9,717 bases of DNA, taken from assembly GCA_964463285.1 (NCBI GenBank), contig CAYXBB010000049.1:1-9717 (forward strand), in the 5' to 3' direction. The translations under genes and the position numbers were made by a program. The DNA comes from JAAZLS01 sp964463285. GTDB lineage: Bacteria > Bacillota > Dethiobacteria > DTU022. Position 1 is the first letter of the stretch, and the number at the start of each line of letters is the position of its first letter. Positions 1 through 7,479 of this stretch are shown piece after piece. The notes below the pieces were generated by a model, which worked only from the letters and a program-made list of their open reading frames with translations, searched no databases and was not told where the DNA came from.

Positions 1-7
1 CCTATGT

Positions 8-670
8 TCAATCGACCCAGCGGTAACCCACCCCCCGCACGGTATGGATAAAACCGCTGCCAATCTTTTCGCGCAGGCGGCTGATATGCACAGAGAGGGT
101 GTTGTCATCTATATAAAGCTCCTCGCTATCCCATATGGCCTGCAGCAAAAGAGTGCGGGTGACTACCTGGCCGGCGTGGCGAGCCAGGGTGGATAGAAGC
201 TGAAATTCGGTGGGGGTTAGAAAAATTCTCTCGTTGTTGCGATGCACGCTCATGGCTTGCAGGTCTATCGAAAGCCCTTTGTTTCTATAGATTCGGGCTT
301 CCGGCTGCTTTCTTCTGAGTAAGGCCCGCAAGCGGGAGAGCAGCTCCGCAAGACGGAAGGGTTTGGTCACATAGTCATCACCGCCCGCATCGAGTCCTCT
401 CACGATCTGCACCTCCTCATCCTTGGCAGTGAGAAAGAGGATCGGCGTATTCATGCCGCTACTTCGCCAGGCGCTGCAAAGCTCCAGGCCGCTGCCGTCG
501 GGAAGCATTATATCCAAAATGATCAGGCGGTAGCTGTTCTCGAGGGCCAGACGGCGCGCCTCCCGGCAGGTCGTCACACAATCTACAGTATATCCCTCAC
601 GCGACAGCATTTCGGAAAGCCCGTCCCGTAAAAAAATATCATCTTCTACCACCAGCAGCTCGGGTTTCAA
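8..670 (-). CDS. OmpR/PhoB-family two-component response regulator
   Basis: This is a cytoplasmic DNA-binding regulator of 220 residues, full length for the family. Residues 1-115 form a receiver domain: acidic pocket E9-D10-D11, phospho-acceptor D53 in LIILDIMLPDG, switch T81 and conserved K103 in TKPF. Residues about 125-220 form a winged-helix DNA-binding domain, with the TPTEFQLL and VHISRLREKIG motifs and the terminal TVRGVGYRW. The start is TTG at 670. An in-frame TAA lies two codons upstream and the next methionine (residue 21) would remove the acidic pocket, so TTG is effectively forced; GGGGG lies 7 bases upstream. The partner histidine kinase is not visible and may follow beyond the left edge. 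It is downstream of, and co-directional with, the glycogen genes, but a 145-base gap with a promoter candidate separates them, so a role in controlling them is only a guess. The family call is firm; the target genes are unknown. Confidence 0.95.
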   Translation of the reverse strand: MKPELLVVEDDIFLRDGLSEMLSREGYTVDCVTTCREARRLALENSYRLIILDIMLPDGSGLELCSAWRSSGMNTPILFLTAKDEEVQIVRGLDAGGDDYVTKPFRLAELLSRLRALLRRKQPEARIYRNKGLSIDLQAMSVHRNNERIFLTPTEFQLLSTLARHAGQVVTRTLLLQAIWDSEELYIDDNTLSVHISRLREKIGSGFIHTVRGVGYRWVD

Positions 671-815
671 GACTTAACCCCCGTTGAAAAAAGTCCTGCA
701 AAATTTATCTTAAGTATAGCATAATGGGTTTTGACGGGGGCGGTAGCCTGCTGGGAGACTCGTCGTCAGATCGCCAAGAACAGAAAACCGCAAGCATACT
801 TATTGTCTGATACTT
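671..815 (-). promoter_or_regulatory. Intergenic region with candidate extended -10 promoter for the response regulator
   Basis: This is the gap between the end of the second GH57 gene and the regulator start. Read on the minus strand, TATACT (713-718) is preceded by TGC, giving an extended -10 element matching TATAAT at 5 of 6 positions. I see no good -35 box at 16-18 bases, which an extended -10 can tolerate. No GC-rich hairpin with a T-run follows the upstream stop codon, so read-through from the glycogen operon remains possible. Confidence 0.4.
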
Positions 816-2516
816 TTATTTTTCGTTGGAAACCATGGAGATCGGTCCGGCAGGATCTCGATCCGGAAGATTTTCGTGCTGCACCCAAGGAAGAATTGGA
901 TTTTTGAGATAGCACGGGGGAGGGGTTTCTATAGAGAAGTAAACATTGGCAAGATGTTTGCGGAATAACACATCAAAGGGGGAGGCCAGGTAATGAGGCA
1001 TACTGTCTATCCACCAGGCATAATCACTGCCCTCGGCAATGTAAATATTGCGCAGTGCTTCTTCCAACTTTTGTTGATCACAGTGTGAATTGCGGGAATA
1101 GCTTTCCACGGCTTCCCGGGCTTGTAGCAAATAATTCCACAGCCGGTTTTTATTAACTGTGCCGATCCAGCGATTAAGGCGGTGATCCACCCAGGAACCG
1201 GTAAACAGGTTGTTTATCTGCTTCCGGGGAGGGTTTTCCAGTAAAAACTCACTTACTGTAACAGTTTTTAGAATCCGATCTTCAGACAGCCTGCGGTAGA
1301 GATCTGTTAAAAAAGGGCCTTTATCGCCATCGTACCACTCCCAGGCATTTTCTCCATCCAGCGAGATCGTTACCAAATGTTCCTCTACCGGGTGGGCCAG
1401 ATTCTCGGCAATTCTGTGCAGGCGATGAACCAGATCGGCAGCAGCATCTACAGGACGAAAATGCTGGTATTCAAAACCAATGCGATTGGAAAGGTGATGA
1501 TCCCGGAACACCATGGCTATCTCTTTTCCCGCCGCTTTAACCAGATAGGGCCTGTATAAAATGTCACCGTTAAGTACATGTCCATAGGCATCGCGGTGAA
1601 TCTCCAGGTTGAGCGATCTGGCTAGAATCTGTTCATCGGAGACGGTCCAAGAAAACCCCTGATCTGTAAACACCGGAATTGTTTCCGGACTAACCGCCTG
1701 TTCGGGCGGCCAGATTCCCTTCGGGGAACAGTTAAACAAACGGCGGTACTGACGCACGGATAGTTTAGTCTGATCGTAAGCGTCGGCAAGCCACTGAAAC
1801 CGTGCAGGCAAGGGGAGCTCGGGGCAGGCACGCAACGCACTGTGGCTGTCTATGATCAGCGGCATAATGGGATGATAGAAGGGTGTGGTAATGATCTCAA
1901 TTTGTCCCTTTTCTTGCAGGCGGCGATGCTTTGGCACCACTCGGCGCAAGATGTCAAGCTGGTGTTCCATTAATTGCCAGCAATCATCCGGAGAGAAATC
2001 CCGGCCTTTGCGTTCCAGTTCCTGCAAAAAAGGGCTTTCCGGTCTGATCAGAGGATCAATCCAGCAGAGATTGAACCACACCATGAGATCCTGATAATCG
2101 CGGGGTTTAAAACGCCGGACCGCCTGTTCCACCTTTGCCGGCTCCCGGACCCTTCCTTGAAGTTCCAGCAGTTCCCGATAACGGGGAAAGGTGCTGATCA
2201 CTTTATCCCAGTGAATATCAAAGTAGTGATGCAGTAAAAATTTTTGTTCCGCCGGATTTAGATGTTCCGCCGGCATAATTACGCTTTGGTAATAATCGCT
2301 ACTTCCCGAAAGATAGTCTTCAATCTGCTCCAGCAAGGAAGGGGTGAGATTAAAGGTCTGCCGGATAGAAGGAAAAGATTCCAGTAAAGCAGCCATGGAA
2401 TAATAATCTTTTCCGGCGTGCAGGCGGGTCCAGGGCATGATATATTTTTTTTTATCGGTGTCCCGGTAAAATGGCTGGTGCTGATTCCAGATAAATGCTA
2501 CCGCTAACTTATTCAT
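816..2516 (-). CDS. GH57 alpha-amylase/amylopullulanase-like glycoside hydrolase
   Basis: This is a 566-residue glycoside hydrolase family 57 enzyme expected to act on alpha-glucans by a retaining mechanism. The five GH57 motifs are recognisable in order: HQP at 13-15, FYHPIMP at 213-219, GIWPPEQA with the probable nucleophile E272, LDGENAWEWY with the probable acid/base D387, and TVSEFL near 420-425. The WPPE and DGENAWE forms and the C-terminal AEGSDYAWW (about 494-502) resemble the amylopullulanase/alpha-amylase branch (COG1449) rather than branching enzymes or the TLGT branch. There is no signal peptide, so it should act in the cytoplasm, presumably on stored glycogen. Its ATG overlaps the upstream GH57 stop as ATGA, and GAGGTG lies 5 bases upstream, which indicates translational coupling. 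Whether it cleaves alpha-1,4 bonds, alpha-1,6 bonds or both cannot be read from the sequence. Family confidence is high; specificity is low. Confidence 0.9.
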   Translation of the reverse strand: MNKLAVAFIWNQHQPFYRDTDKKKYIMPWTRLHAGKDYYSMAALLESFPSIRQTFNLTPSLLEQIEDYLSGSSDYYQSVIMPAEHLNPAEQKFLLHHYFDIHWDKVISTFPRYRELLELQGRVREPAKVEQAVRRFKPRDYQDLMVWFNLCWIDPLIRPESPFLQELERKGRDFSPDDCWQLMEHQLDILRRVVPKHRRLQEKGQIEIITTPFYHPIMPLIIDSHSALRACPELPLPARFQWLADAYDQTKLSVRQYRRLFNCSPKGIWPPEQAVSPETIPVFTDQGFSWTVSDEQILARSLNLEIHRDAYGHVLNGDILYRPYLVKAAGKEIAMVFRDHHLSNRIGFEYQHFRPVDAAADLVHRLHRIAENLAHPVEEHLVTISLDGENAWEWYDGDKGPFLTDLYRRLSEDRILKTVTVSEFLLENPPRKQINNLFTGSWVDHRLNRWIGTVNKNRLWNYLLQAREAVESYSRNSHCDQQKLEEALRNIYIAEGSDYAWWIDSMPHYLASPFDVLFRKHLANVYFSIETPPPCYLKNPILPWVQHENLPDRDPAGPISMVSNEK

Positions 2517-4618
2517 ACTTTCACCTCATGGTGAAGCGGCTTCCCCTTTTCCCCCACCACAAATGACGAAAAACGCATTTTTAATTCCACCGACCAGCTT
2601 TTTTCCGGATAAAGATCAATTTGCCAGCGGGGAAGGATCATGGACTGCTGGTAGACCCGCTCCAGTCCATCCTCGGAAAGGGAGATCGTTTCCACCGGCG
2701 CCCGCCACAACTGGGCCGGCTTATTAAATTCCAGGGTAAATATAAAATCCCGCTGGCTATCACGCAGCAAAACTTGCTCTACCTGTTCTTCAATGCCGGT
2801 GGAGGCCAAATGGCGTTCTCCAAGTTCTCGCCCCGGAATTTCAAACCATCTCTGTTCATCATATCCTCCCATCATAGCCAGATTAAATTCTACCGCAAAC
2901 CGATATATTATAGGGTTTGAGCCGGTGTTTTGCAGGATATAGTTTACACTTATCTCATCCTCGCCGGCGTAAAGGGTTATAGATTTTTCCAATAGCAGCG
3001 ATCCCTGTTCCTTCAGCATTCCGGCCCGGCGGAAAATAACCCTGATCCCCGGAAGGTCGGGGCTCTCTCCGTTAATCGCCAATGATACCACTTGAGTAGA
3101 AGCCGGCTGCATTAAAAATTCGCCCGGTTCTTGGTATTCGGCATTTATGAATTCTTCCAGGCTCACTTCCGGGGATAAAAAGTGCTCGATTAAGGCTACC
3201 CGCGAATAAGGATCGTAATGCAAATGCTCCATCAGCCCCTCTTCTTTTACCTTTTGCAGGTGATGGATGGAAACAGCTCCTTTTTCAGGGGATTTGGGAG
3301 CGGCAACCTGTTCCGATAGTTGCTGGTGATAGGGCTCCGGGCGCCGGGTTAATGTATCCAGCAGATTTATCCCCGCCGGCTTCCAGGAAAGTTCCCACAA
3401 ACTGCCCCCTAGGTGGGGGGCCAGCAACAAGCTAAACCGGTCGGTATTTATTACCAGATCATTTTCACCGCTGTAGTCATGATCTACTGACACCGCCTTC
3501 AAAAAAGGCCCGGGCTGCAATTGAGAATCGATAATCCGTTCCGCCCGCAGCAGGTTTTCCCAAACAGCCGCCCGCAGAAAATTCAAGTATAGGCCTCCAA
3601 ACACCCCGTGCCAGTAAGCACAGTTGCACTGGGCCGCCCAGATATGTTTCAGGGCTTGCTGCCGGGTTTCCTCCGAAGGCAACTTATTCAGGCGGCGACG
3701 AACAAAGAGCATCTTTTTATGCAGGCGATTGCTTTCCGGGTAACGGGTTAAAAAATTTCTCCAGAAGCCGCCCGACCACTCTTTCATCTCCCGGTAGGAG
3801 GCTGTGGGAAGGTAAACCGGCCCCCGGGGAGGGAACATCTGCCGGTACCGGTTGAAGGTTACCATCTTTAACCAATCCCGGTTCTCCGTAAGCAATGTAA
3901 AAAATTTTTCCAACCACCCCTGTTCAAAAACTGTTTCATAAGTACCCGGCCAGCCGCCAAATTTTTCTCCATCATCGGCCAGCACAAACAGGCGTTGTTC
4001 ATGGGGATCTTGATGCTCCCGAAAAAAATCGATCGTTTCCTGGGGGTCCTTAAAAGGTATTAAATAACGAAGTTGCTCACTAATGGGAAATATATCCAAG
4101 GGCCACCCTTCCTCTTCAGTGCGGTAATAACCGTATAAAACCTGTTGTCCAATCTCAAAAAAATGGGCATCATCCACCGCCAGGTACTCCAGCCCTGCCT
4201 CAGCAATAGGACGGGCCAGATGAGGTTCCCAAACTCGCTCCGCCAGCCACATTCCCCGGGGAACAACTCCGAACAGATCTTTCAGCCGTTCCGCCATATA
4301 GCGCATTTGGCCGATCTTGTCCTCCTCCGGAATAACCGGTAAAATCGGTTCGTAATAAGCCCCTCCCAGTATTTCTACCTGCTCCCTGTCCACCAGTACC
4401 CGTAGGCGGCTAATAAAATCAGGCTGGTTTTCCTCCAACCATTCCAGCAGGCTCCCTGAATAATGAAGAACCATACTAATCCCGGAGAACTGCTCCAATA
4501 TGGAAAGGAAAGGCTGGTAAACCTGTTCAAAGCTTTGCTGAAACACTTCGCCCAAATTGCCTACCGGCTGATGATTATGTACGGCCAGCACAAAATAAAT
4601 CTTTTGATCCGTCGGCAT
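2513..4618 (-). CDS. GH57 4-alpha-glucanotransferase / alpha-amylase with DUF1925 and DUF1926 domains
   Basis: This is a 701-residue homologue of the Thermococcus litoralis 4-alpha-glucanotransferase (TLGT) group of GH57. Residues 1 to about 300 carry the catalytic barrel: VHNHQPVGN (13-21), YYEPILP (88-94), GMWLAERVWEP with probable nucleophile E127, and LADDGEKFGGW with probable acid/base D216. A DUF1925-like helical segment follows (about 300-385, containing KYPESN-like RYPESNRLHKKM and CNCAYWHGVFGG). A DUF1926-like beta-rich C-terminal domain fills the rest. The enzyme should transfer or hydrolyse alpha-1,4-glucan segments in the cytoplasm; no signal peptide is seen. The frame stays open 28 codons upstream, but ATG at 4618 is preferred: AAGGAGG lies 8 bases upstream and homologues begin just before the HNHQP motif. 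It overlaps galT by 44 bases and the downstream GH57 by 4. It could be annotated as alpha-amylase; the transferase/hydrolase balance is not decidable here. Confidence 0.93.
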   Translation of the reverse strand: MPTDQKIYFVLAVHNHQPVGNLGEVFQQSFEQVYQPFLSILEQFSGISMVLHYSGSLLEWLEENQPDFISRLRVLVDREQVEILGGAYYEPILPVIPEEDKIGQMRYMAERLKDLFGVVPRGMWLAERVWEPHLARPIAEAGLEYLAVDDAHFFEIGQQVLYGYYRTEEEGWPLDIFPISEQLRYLIPFKDPQETIDFFREHQDPHEQRLFVLADDGEKFGGWPGTYETVFEQGWLEKFFTLLTENRDWLKMVTFNRYRQMFPPRGPVYLPTASYREMKEWSGGFWRNFLTRYPESNRLHKKMLFVRRRLNKLPSEETRQQALKHIWAAQCNCAYWHGVFGGLYLNFLRAAVWENLLRAERIIDSQLQPGPFLKAVSVDHDYSGENDLVINTDRFSLLLAPHLGGSLWELSWKPAGINLLDTLTRRPEPYHQQLSEQVAAPKSPEKGAVSIHHLQKVKEEGLMEHLHYDPYSRVALIEHFLSPEVSLEEFINAEYQEPGEFLMQPASTQVVSLAINGESPDLPGIRVIFRRAGMLKEQGSLLLEKSITLYAGEDEISVNYILQNTGSNPIIYRFAVEFNLAMMGGYDEQRWFEIPGRELGERHLASTGIEEQVEQVLLRDSQRDFIFTLEFNKPAQLWRAPVETISLSEDGLERVYQQSMILPRWQIDLYPEKSWSVELKMRFSSFVVGEKGKPLHHEVKV

Positions 4619-5651
4619 TCGCTTTTCCTCCTTCTCCCCGTAAAAATTCTGCGGCTTGTTCCGGTACGGAAACGTTAATATATACTCCGGATCCCATTTC
4701 AAACCCGGCCACGGTGGTCAGCTTGGGAATTATTACAATATGCCAGTGGTAATGGGGCAGGCCGGCGGCCCGTAAAGGAGCGCTGTGAAGATAATAATTG
4801 TAGGGAGGATCATCCAGAGTCGTTGATACCCGGCCAAGCGCCGTGCCCATTATAGATGCCAGATCGGATTTCTCCAGCTCTTTTATTTCTGAAAATGATG
4901 ATTGGTGTTGCTTGGGAAGTATCCATATTTCAAAGGGGAGACGGGAGGCATAAGGTACATAAGCGCTAAAAAAGGTGTTATCAGCTACCAGCCGTCCCTC
5001 AAATTCCAGCTCTTCCGCCAGAGCGTGGCAATAAGGACATCCTTCAGTGGTGAGATAGTAATCGTGGGATCGCTGGAGTTCTTGTGTTACCATCGGGGGC
5101 ACAATCGGCAGTGCTATCAGTTGGGAATGGGGATGCTCTATCGAAGCCCCGGCTTCCAGACCGTGGTTACGGAAGATCTGGGCATACCTTAAATTACGAT
5201 CCCGGGACATGAACAGGTAGCGCTGATAATACGATTCTACCACCAGCTTCATCTGTTCCTGATCCAGCGCTCCCGGATGGCGGTTGTGCACCGGCGTTTC
5301 CACCAGCACCTCGTGTATCCCGTAGGCCGGCATATCCCTGAAGATGGCCTCGTCCTTGCGGTGCCTGGGCCTGGGATCCCCCTCCGGTTTTACCGCTGGA
5401 AATTTATTGGGGACCACCCGTACCCGCCACCCCGGGGTATCCGGGTTGCCATTATCCCTCCCCAAGGCCATAACCTCAGGGGGGGTCGTGGTTTCATTGC
5501 CCATACAAAACGGGCAGTTTTCCTTATGAGATGGCGGCTTCAGCCGGGGCTCCTCTTCTTTCTTGGCGGCAAAGGTTTCCGGGCGTTTAGCCCGATCGGT
5601 GGCTATGATTACCCATTGCCCTGTAGTAAGATCCTGTCTAAACTCAGGCAA
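4575..5651 (-). CDS. galT: Galactose-1-phosphate uridylyltransferase family protein (GalT-type)
   Basis: This 358-residue HIT-superfamily nucleotidyltransferase would exchange a sugar-1-phosphate with an NDP-sugar through a uridylyl(or adenylyl)-histidine intermediate. Visible motifs are CPFC (46-49), a zinc-binding pair; EHPHSQ (172-177), with H175 as the expected nucleophile and H173 a likely metal ligand; a second CPYC (205-208); and HYHWHI (300-305) in the C-terminal half. The start is TTG at 5651, giving the family-typical PEFRQDLTTGQWVIIA N-terminus; GGGGGTG lies 7 bases upstream. The conserved region ends near VPEQAAEFLR, leaving a short unconserved tail that overlaps the next gene's start and ribosome-binding site. 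No galK or galE is present. Its place between glycogen synthase and GH57 enzymes suggests work on glucose-1-phosphate/NDP-glucose; GalT-like ADP-glucose phosphorylase is the main alternative. The family is certain; the physiological substrate is not. Confidence 0.93.
   Translation of the reverse strand: MPEFRQDLTTGQWVIIATDRAKRPETFAAKKEEEPRLKPPSHKENCPFCMGNETTTPPEVMALGRDNGNPDTPGWRVRVVPNKFPAVKPEGDPRPRHRKDEAIFRDMPAYGIHEVLVETPVHNRHPGALDQEQMKLVVESYYQRYLFMSRDRNLRYAQIFRNHGLEAGASIEHPHSQLIALPIVPPMVTQELQRSHDYYLTTEGCPYCHALAEELEFEGRLVADNTFFSAYVPYASRLPFEIWILPKQHQSSFSEIKELEKSDLASIMGTALGRVSTTLDDPPYNYYLHSAPLRAAGLPHYHWHIVIIPKLTTVAGFEMGSGVYINVSVPEQAAEFLRGEGGKANADGSKDLFCAGRT
4619..4633 (-). promoter_or_regulatory. 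Ribosome-binding site that sets the start of the TLGT-like GH57 gene
   Basis: On the minus strand AAGGAGG (4627-4633) sits 8 bases before the ATG at 4618. The upstream ATG at 4702 in the same frame has no comparable site and would add 28 residues before the conserved N-terminus. The site lies inside galT coding sequence, so ribosomes translating galT cross it, consistent with coupled translation. Confidence 0.8.
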
Positions 5652-5658
5652 AAATGAA

Positions 5659-5665
5659 CACCCCC
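5659..5665 (-). promoter_or_regulatory. Ribosome-binding site GGGGGTG before the TTG start of galT
   Basis: GGGGGTG on the minus strand lies 7 bases upstream of the TTG at 5651. It is weaker than the AAGGAGG sites of the neighbouring genes, and with the TTG start it suggests galT is translated less efficiently than glgA or the GH57 gene behind it. Confidence 0.6.
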
Positions 5666-5739
5666 AGATTTATGATAAGAAAAACAAAAACGTCCTATTT
5701 TTTCCGTGGGCCGACAGGTGTGGAAATTAGAGGCCTGCC

Positions 5740-5771
5740 AGCGGGAGCGGAGATGAAACCCCGCTCCCGCT
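5740..5771 (-). repeat. Strong GC-rich hairpin in the glgA-galT gap
   Basis: Bases 5740-5750 and 5761-5771 form a perfect 11-bp inverted repeat (core GCGGGAGCGG / CCGCTCCCGC) around a 10-base loop, about 35 bases after the glgA stop. No T-run follows on either strand, so it is not a standard intrinsic terminator. It could stabilise the 3' end of glgA mRNA or set differential expression between glgA and galT. The rest of the 156-base gap (5652-5807) has an AT-rich stretch before galT but no promoter I would defend. Confidence 0.7.
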
Positions 5772-5807
5772 CCTGCTTCCTGAAACTTCCTATATCCTGC
5801 TTTTTGA

Positions 5808-7238
5808 TCAATAGGGTTCGTCATAGGAAACAAAGGGCAACTTCAAGGTGGCCATCCCCCGATAAACATCCCGATAACGCTCGGCAGCTTTATACCAGTT
5901 AAAATTGTCGATTACATGAGCCCGGCCGCGTTGTCGCATCCGCTCAATCTGAAGCCGGTTTTCTTCCTGCAGGAGGGCCATGTTTACCATACCGCAGGCC
6001 AGCGCCAGCGGATCCCGGCGGGGCACCAGCAGTCCGGTGGACTGTTCCGGTTTATCTTCCAAACTAATTACCGTGTCGTTGATCCCCCCCACCCGGGTAC
6101 CGATGGGTATACAGCCCATGCACATCGCCTCCAGCTGCACCAGCCCAAAAGGTTCAAAATTGGAGGGGATTATACAATAGTCGGCGGCTCCATAATTTTC
6201 CCGGGTGGTTTCCCGGCCCAGGTATTGCAATATCGCCTTCATGTTTTTGGGATATAGGGATTCCAACCGGCGGGCTTCCGACTCCAGGTGGGGATCTCCC
6301 GAACCTAACAGAACCAGACGGAGTTTATCTCGAATCCTTTCCGCCCCGGCAACTTCCCCTTGCATGATCCTAACAAAGGCCTGCAACAGAACATCGATCC
6401 CCTTTTGGGCCACATCCAACCGGCCCACATTAAAAAAGAAATAGCCGTCCTCCAGACCGTGCCCCTCCAGTATTTTTTTCCGGCGATCACCGCGGGCAAG
6501 GGTGTGTAGCTGCAGTAAATCCGGATCCCAAAAATCGGCATCGGTTCCGTTCCAAACATAGGTGACTTTACCCTGAAAGGAGCCGAAGAAGGTCGGCCAT
6601 TCTTCATCCAGATAACTATAGCTGACAGTGGTTAAATAATCGCACTGGTGAGCTCCAAATACCTCAATATTAAACATTTCCCCTTCCAGGTAGCGATTAT
6701 CAATCAGTTCTCCTAAATTGACTTCATTTAGCTCCTTAACCGACATCCGTTCCCGGCAAATACGGTGAATGGTGTATACAAACGGGATACGGAAATATTT
6801 CTTAACCAGCACACCTGAAAACACACAATGCCAGTCATTAATATGAAGCACCTGGGGCTTGCATTTTTCTTTCTTTAGCAACAGGTTGATTAGCCCCGGC
6901 AAGCCCTTGGTAAAATGGACCAGCTTCTGAATAAATATTTCCCGGGGATGATAGACCTCCGGATGATCCATTACCTCGTTGCTGAACAAAAATATCCTGA
7001 CCTTTCCCCGCCAAAATTCATAAACACTCAAGGGGTAAATATGCTCGCCTACCATAATCCGGAAATCGGCATATTTTTTAAATTTAAGTTCCGGCGACTG
7101 TTTTATCAAACCATGGGAAGGCATAAAAATATAGACCTCATCCTGCTTGCTCAAGGTTTCCGCCAGTGAGGTTACCGCCTCCGCCAAACCGCCAACCCGG
7201 ATCGGCAGATGCTCAAAAGTAGCCATTCCAACCAGCAT
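5808..7238 (-). CDS. glgA: Glycogen synthase, archaeal-type GT5 glucosyltransferase
   Basis: This cytoplasmic enzyme of 476 residues adds glucose from ADP-glucose or UDP-glucose to the non-reducing ends of alpha-1,4-glucan. The N-terminal half has RVGGLAEAV (14-22), the counterpart of the KxGGL nucleotide-sugar loop, and HINDWH (132-137). The C-terminal half has GRLDVAQKG (272-280) with R273 and K279, and FEPFGLVQLEAM (361-372) with E362 and E370, the GT-B catalytic signature. LPIRVGGLAEA, VTYVWNGTDADFWD and the overall length recall the Pyrococcus/Thermococcus glycogen synthase more than Escherichia GlgA, where the loop reads KTGGL. Donor preference is therefore uncertain, since archaeal enzymes are reported to use both nucleotides. 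The start chosen is ATG at 7238, preceded by AAGGAGG with a 10-base gap. A longer frame to 7334 would add 32 unconserved residues before the Rossmann strand. It is the first gene of the leftward operon. Confidence 0.94.
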   Translation of the reverse strand: MLVGMATFEHLPIRVGGLAEAVTSLAETLSKQDEVYIFMPSHGLIKQSPELKFKKYADFRIMVGEHIYPLSVYEFWRGKVRIFLFSNEVMDHPEVYHPREIFIQKLVHFTKGLPGLINLLLKKEKCKPQVLHINDWHCVFSGVLVKKYFRIPFVYTIHRICRERMSVKELNEVNLGELIDNRYLEGEMFNIEVFGAHQCDYLTTVSYSYLDEEWPTFFGSFQGKVTYVWNGTDADFWDPDLLQLHTLARGDRRKKILEGHGLEDGYFFFNVGRLDVAQKGIDVLLQAFVRIMQGEVAGAERIRDKLRLVLLGSGDPHLESEARRLESLYPKNMKAILQYLGRETTRENYGAADYCIIPSNFEPFGLVQLEAMCMGCIPIGTRVGGINDTVISLEDKPEQSTGLLVPRRDPLALACGMVNMALLQEENRLQIERMRQRGRAHVIDNFNWYKAAERYRDVYRGMATLKLPFVSYDEPY

Positions 7239-7248
7239 TCGGGTATAT

Positions 7249-7255
7249 CCTCCTT
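7249..7255 (-). promoter_or_regulatory. Ribosome-binding site that sets the start of glgA
   Basis: AAGGAGG on the minus strand lies 10 bases before the ATG at 7238. The more upstream in-frame ATG at 7334 lacks such a site, and its extra residues match nothing I recognise in the family. Confidence 0.8.
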
Positions 7256-7354
7256 CTTCTCGGGCCAAAAAATCAAAATTAGCTTGCCCCCGGTATGGCT
7301 TTTTATTCCGCCGGCAGGTTGCCTTCAAAATCAATATTCTAGGTTTTTACGGGC

Positions 7355-7382
7355 ATAATATTTTTTAGCTTCTGCCGTTCAA
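7355..7382 (-). promoter_or_regulatory. Candidate sigma-A promoter of the leftward glycogen operon
   Basis: On the minus strand TTGAAC (7377-7382) and TATTAT (7355-7360) are separated by 16 bases, matching the consensus at 4 of 6 and 5 of 6 positions. Transcription would start near 7347 and give a leader of about 110 bases before glgA. I recognise no riboswitch in that leader. Confidence 0.45.
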
Positions 7383-7393
7383 AGTTTTATAAC

Positions 7394-7431
7394 TAACCCC
7401 GCCGGTTCAAGTTTCCGGTCGGTTATTTTTT
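7394..7431 (+). terminator. Terminator-like stem-loop with T-run in the divergent region
   Basis: On the plus strand TAACC (7394-7398) pairs with GGTTA (7421-7425) and CCGG (7402-7405) with CCGG (7415-7418), with a G-U pair and small internal loop between and a 9-base loop. The run TTATTTTTT (7423-7431) follows and partly overlaps. This looks like a weak intrinsic terminator, yet no plus-strand gene lies upstream. It may be an attenuator in a longer DUF4912 leader, or simply a protein-binding palindrome between the divergent promoters. Confidence 0.3.
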
Positions 7432-7450
7432 AACAGGCGGCAGGGTTTCC

Positions 7451-7479
7451 TTGCAGATCCGTTATTTTATATTTATTAA
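7451..7479 (+). promoter_or_regulatory. Weak candidate promoter for the DUF4912-branching enzyme operon
   Basis: TTGCAG (7451-7456) and TATTAA (7474-7479) are 17 bases apart on the plus strand. The boxes match the consensus only at 3 of 6 and 4 of 6 positions, but the placement, about 20 bases before the GGAGGTG ribosome-binding site (7498-7504), fits. The region is AT-rich and an alternative -10 (TATAAC, 7388-7393) upstream of the stem-loop would yield a structured leader. Confidence 0.35.

Noticed and set aside
6..14. GTTCAATCG present near both ends of the window (also at 9681-9689)
   Set aside because: A 9-base match over almost 10 kb with no extension is expected by chance; there is no sign of flanking element repeats or attachment sites.
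671..695. GACTT/AAGTC inverted repeat around the response regulator ribosome-binding site
   Set aside because: Five base pairs with a 15-base loop is within chance expectation, so no regulatory role is claimed.
4619..4702. 28-codon N-terminal extension of the TLGT-like GH57 protein
   Set aside because: The added residues lie inside galT, are not part of the GH57 fold, and the ribosome-binding site AAGGAGG clearly serves the ATG at 4618.
5277..5657. 126-codon plus-strand reading frame opposite galT
   Set aside because: The protein is low-complexity and unlike any family, it lies wholly antisense to a well-supported gene, and it has no convincing ribosome-binding site.
7239..7334. 32-codon N-terminal extension of glycogen synthase
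   Set aside because: It lies upstream of the AAGGAGG site and before the first strand of the GT-B fold, and resembles no signal or domain.
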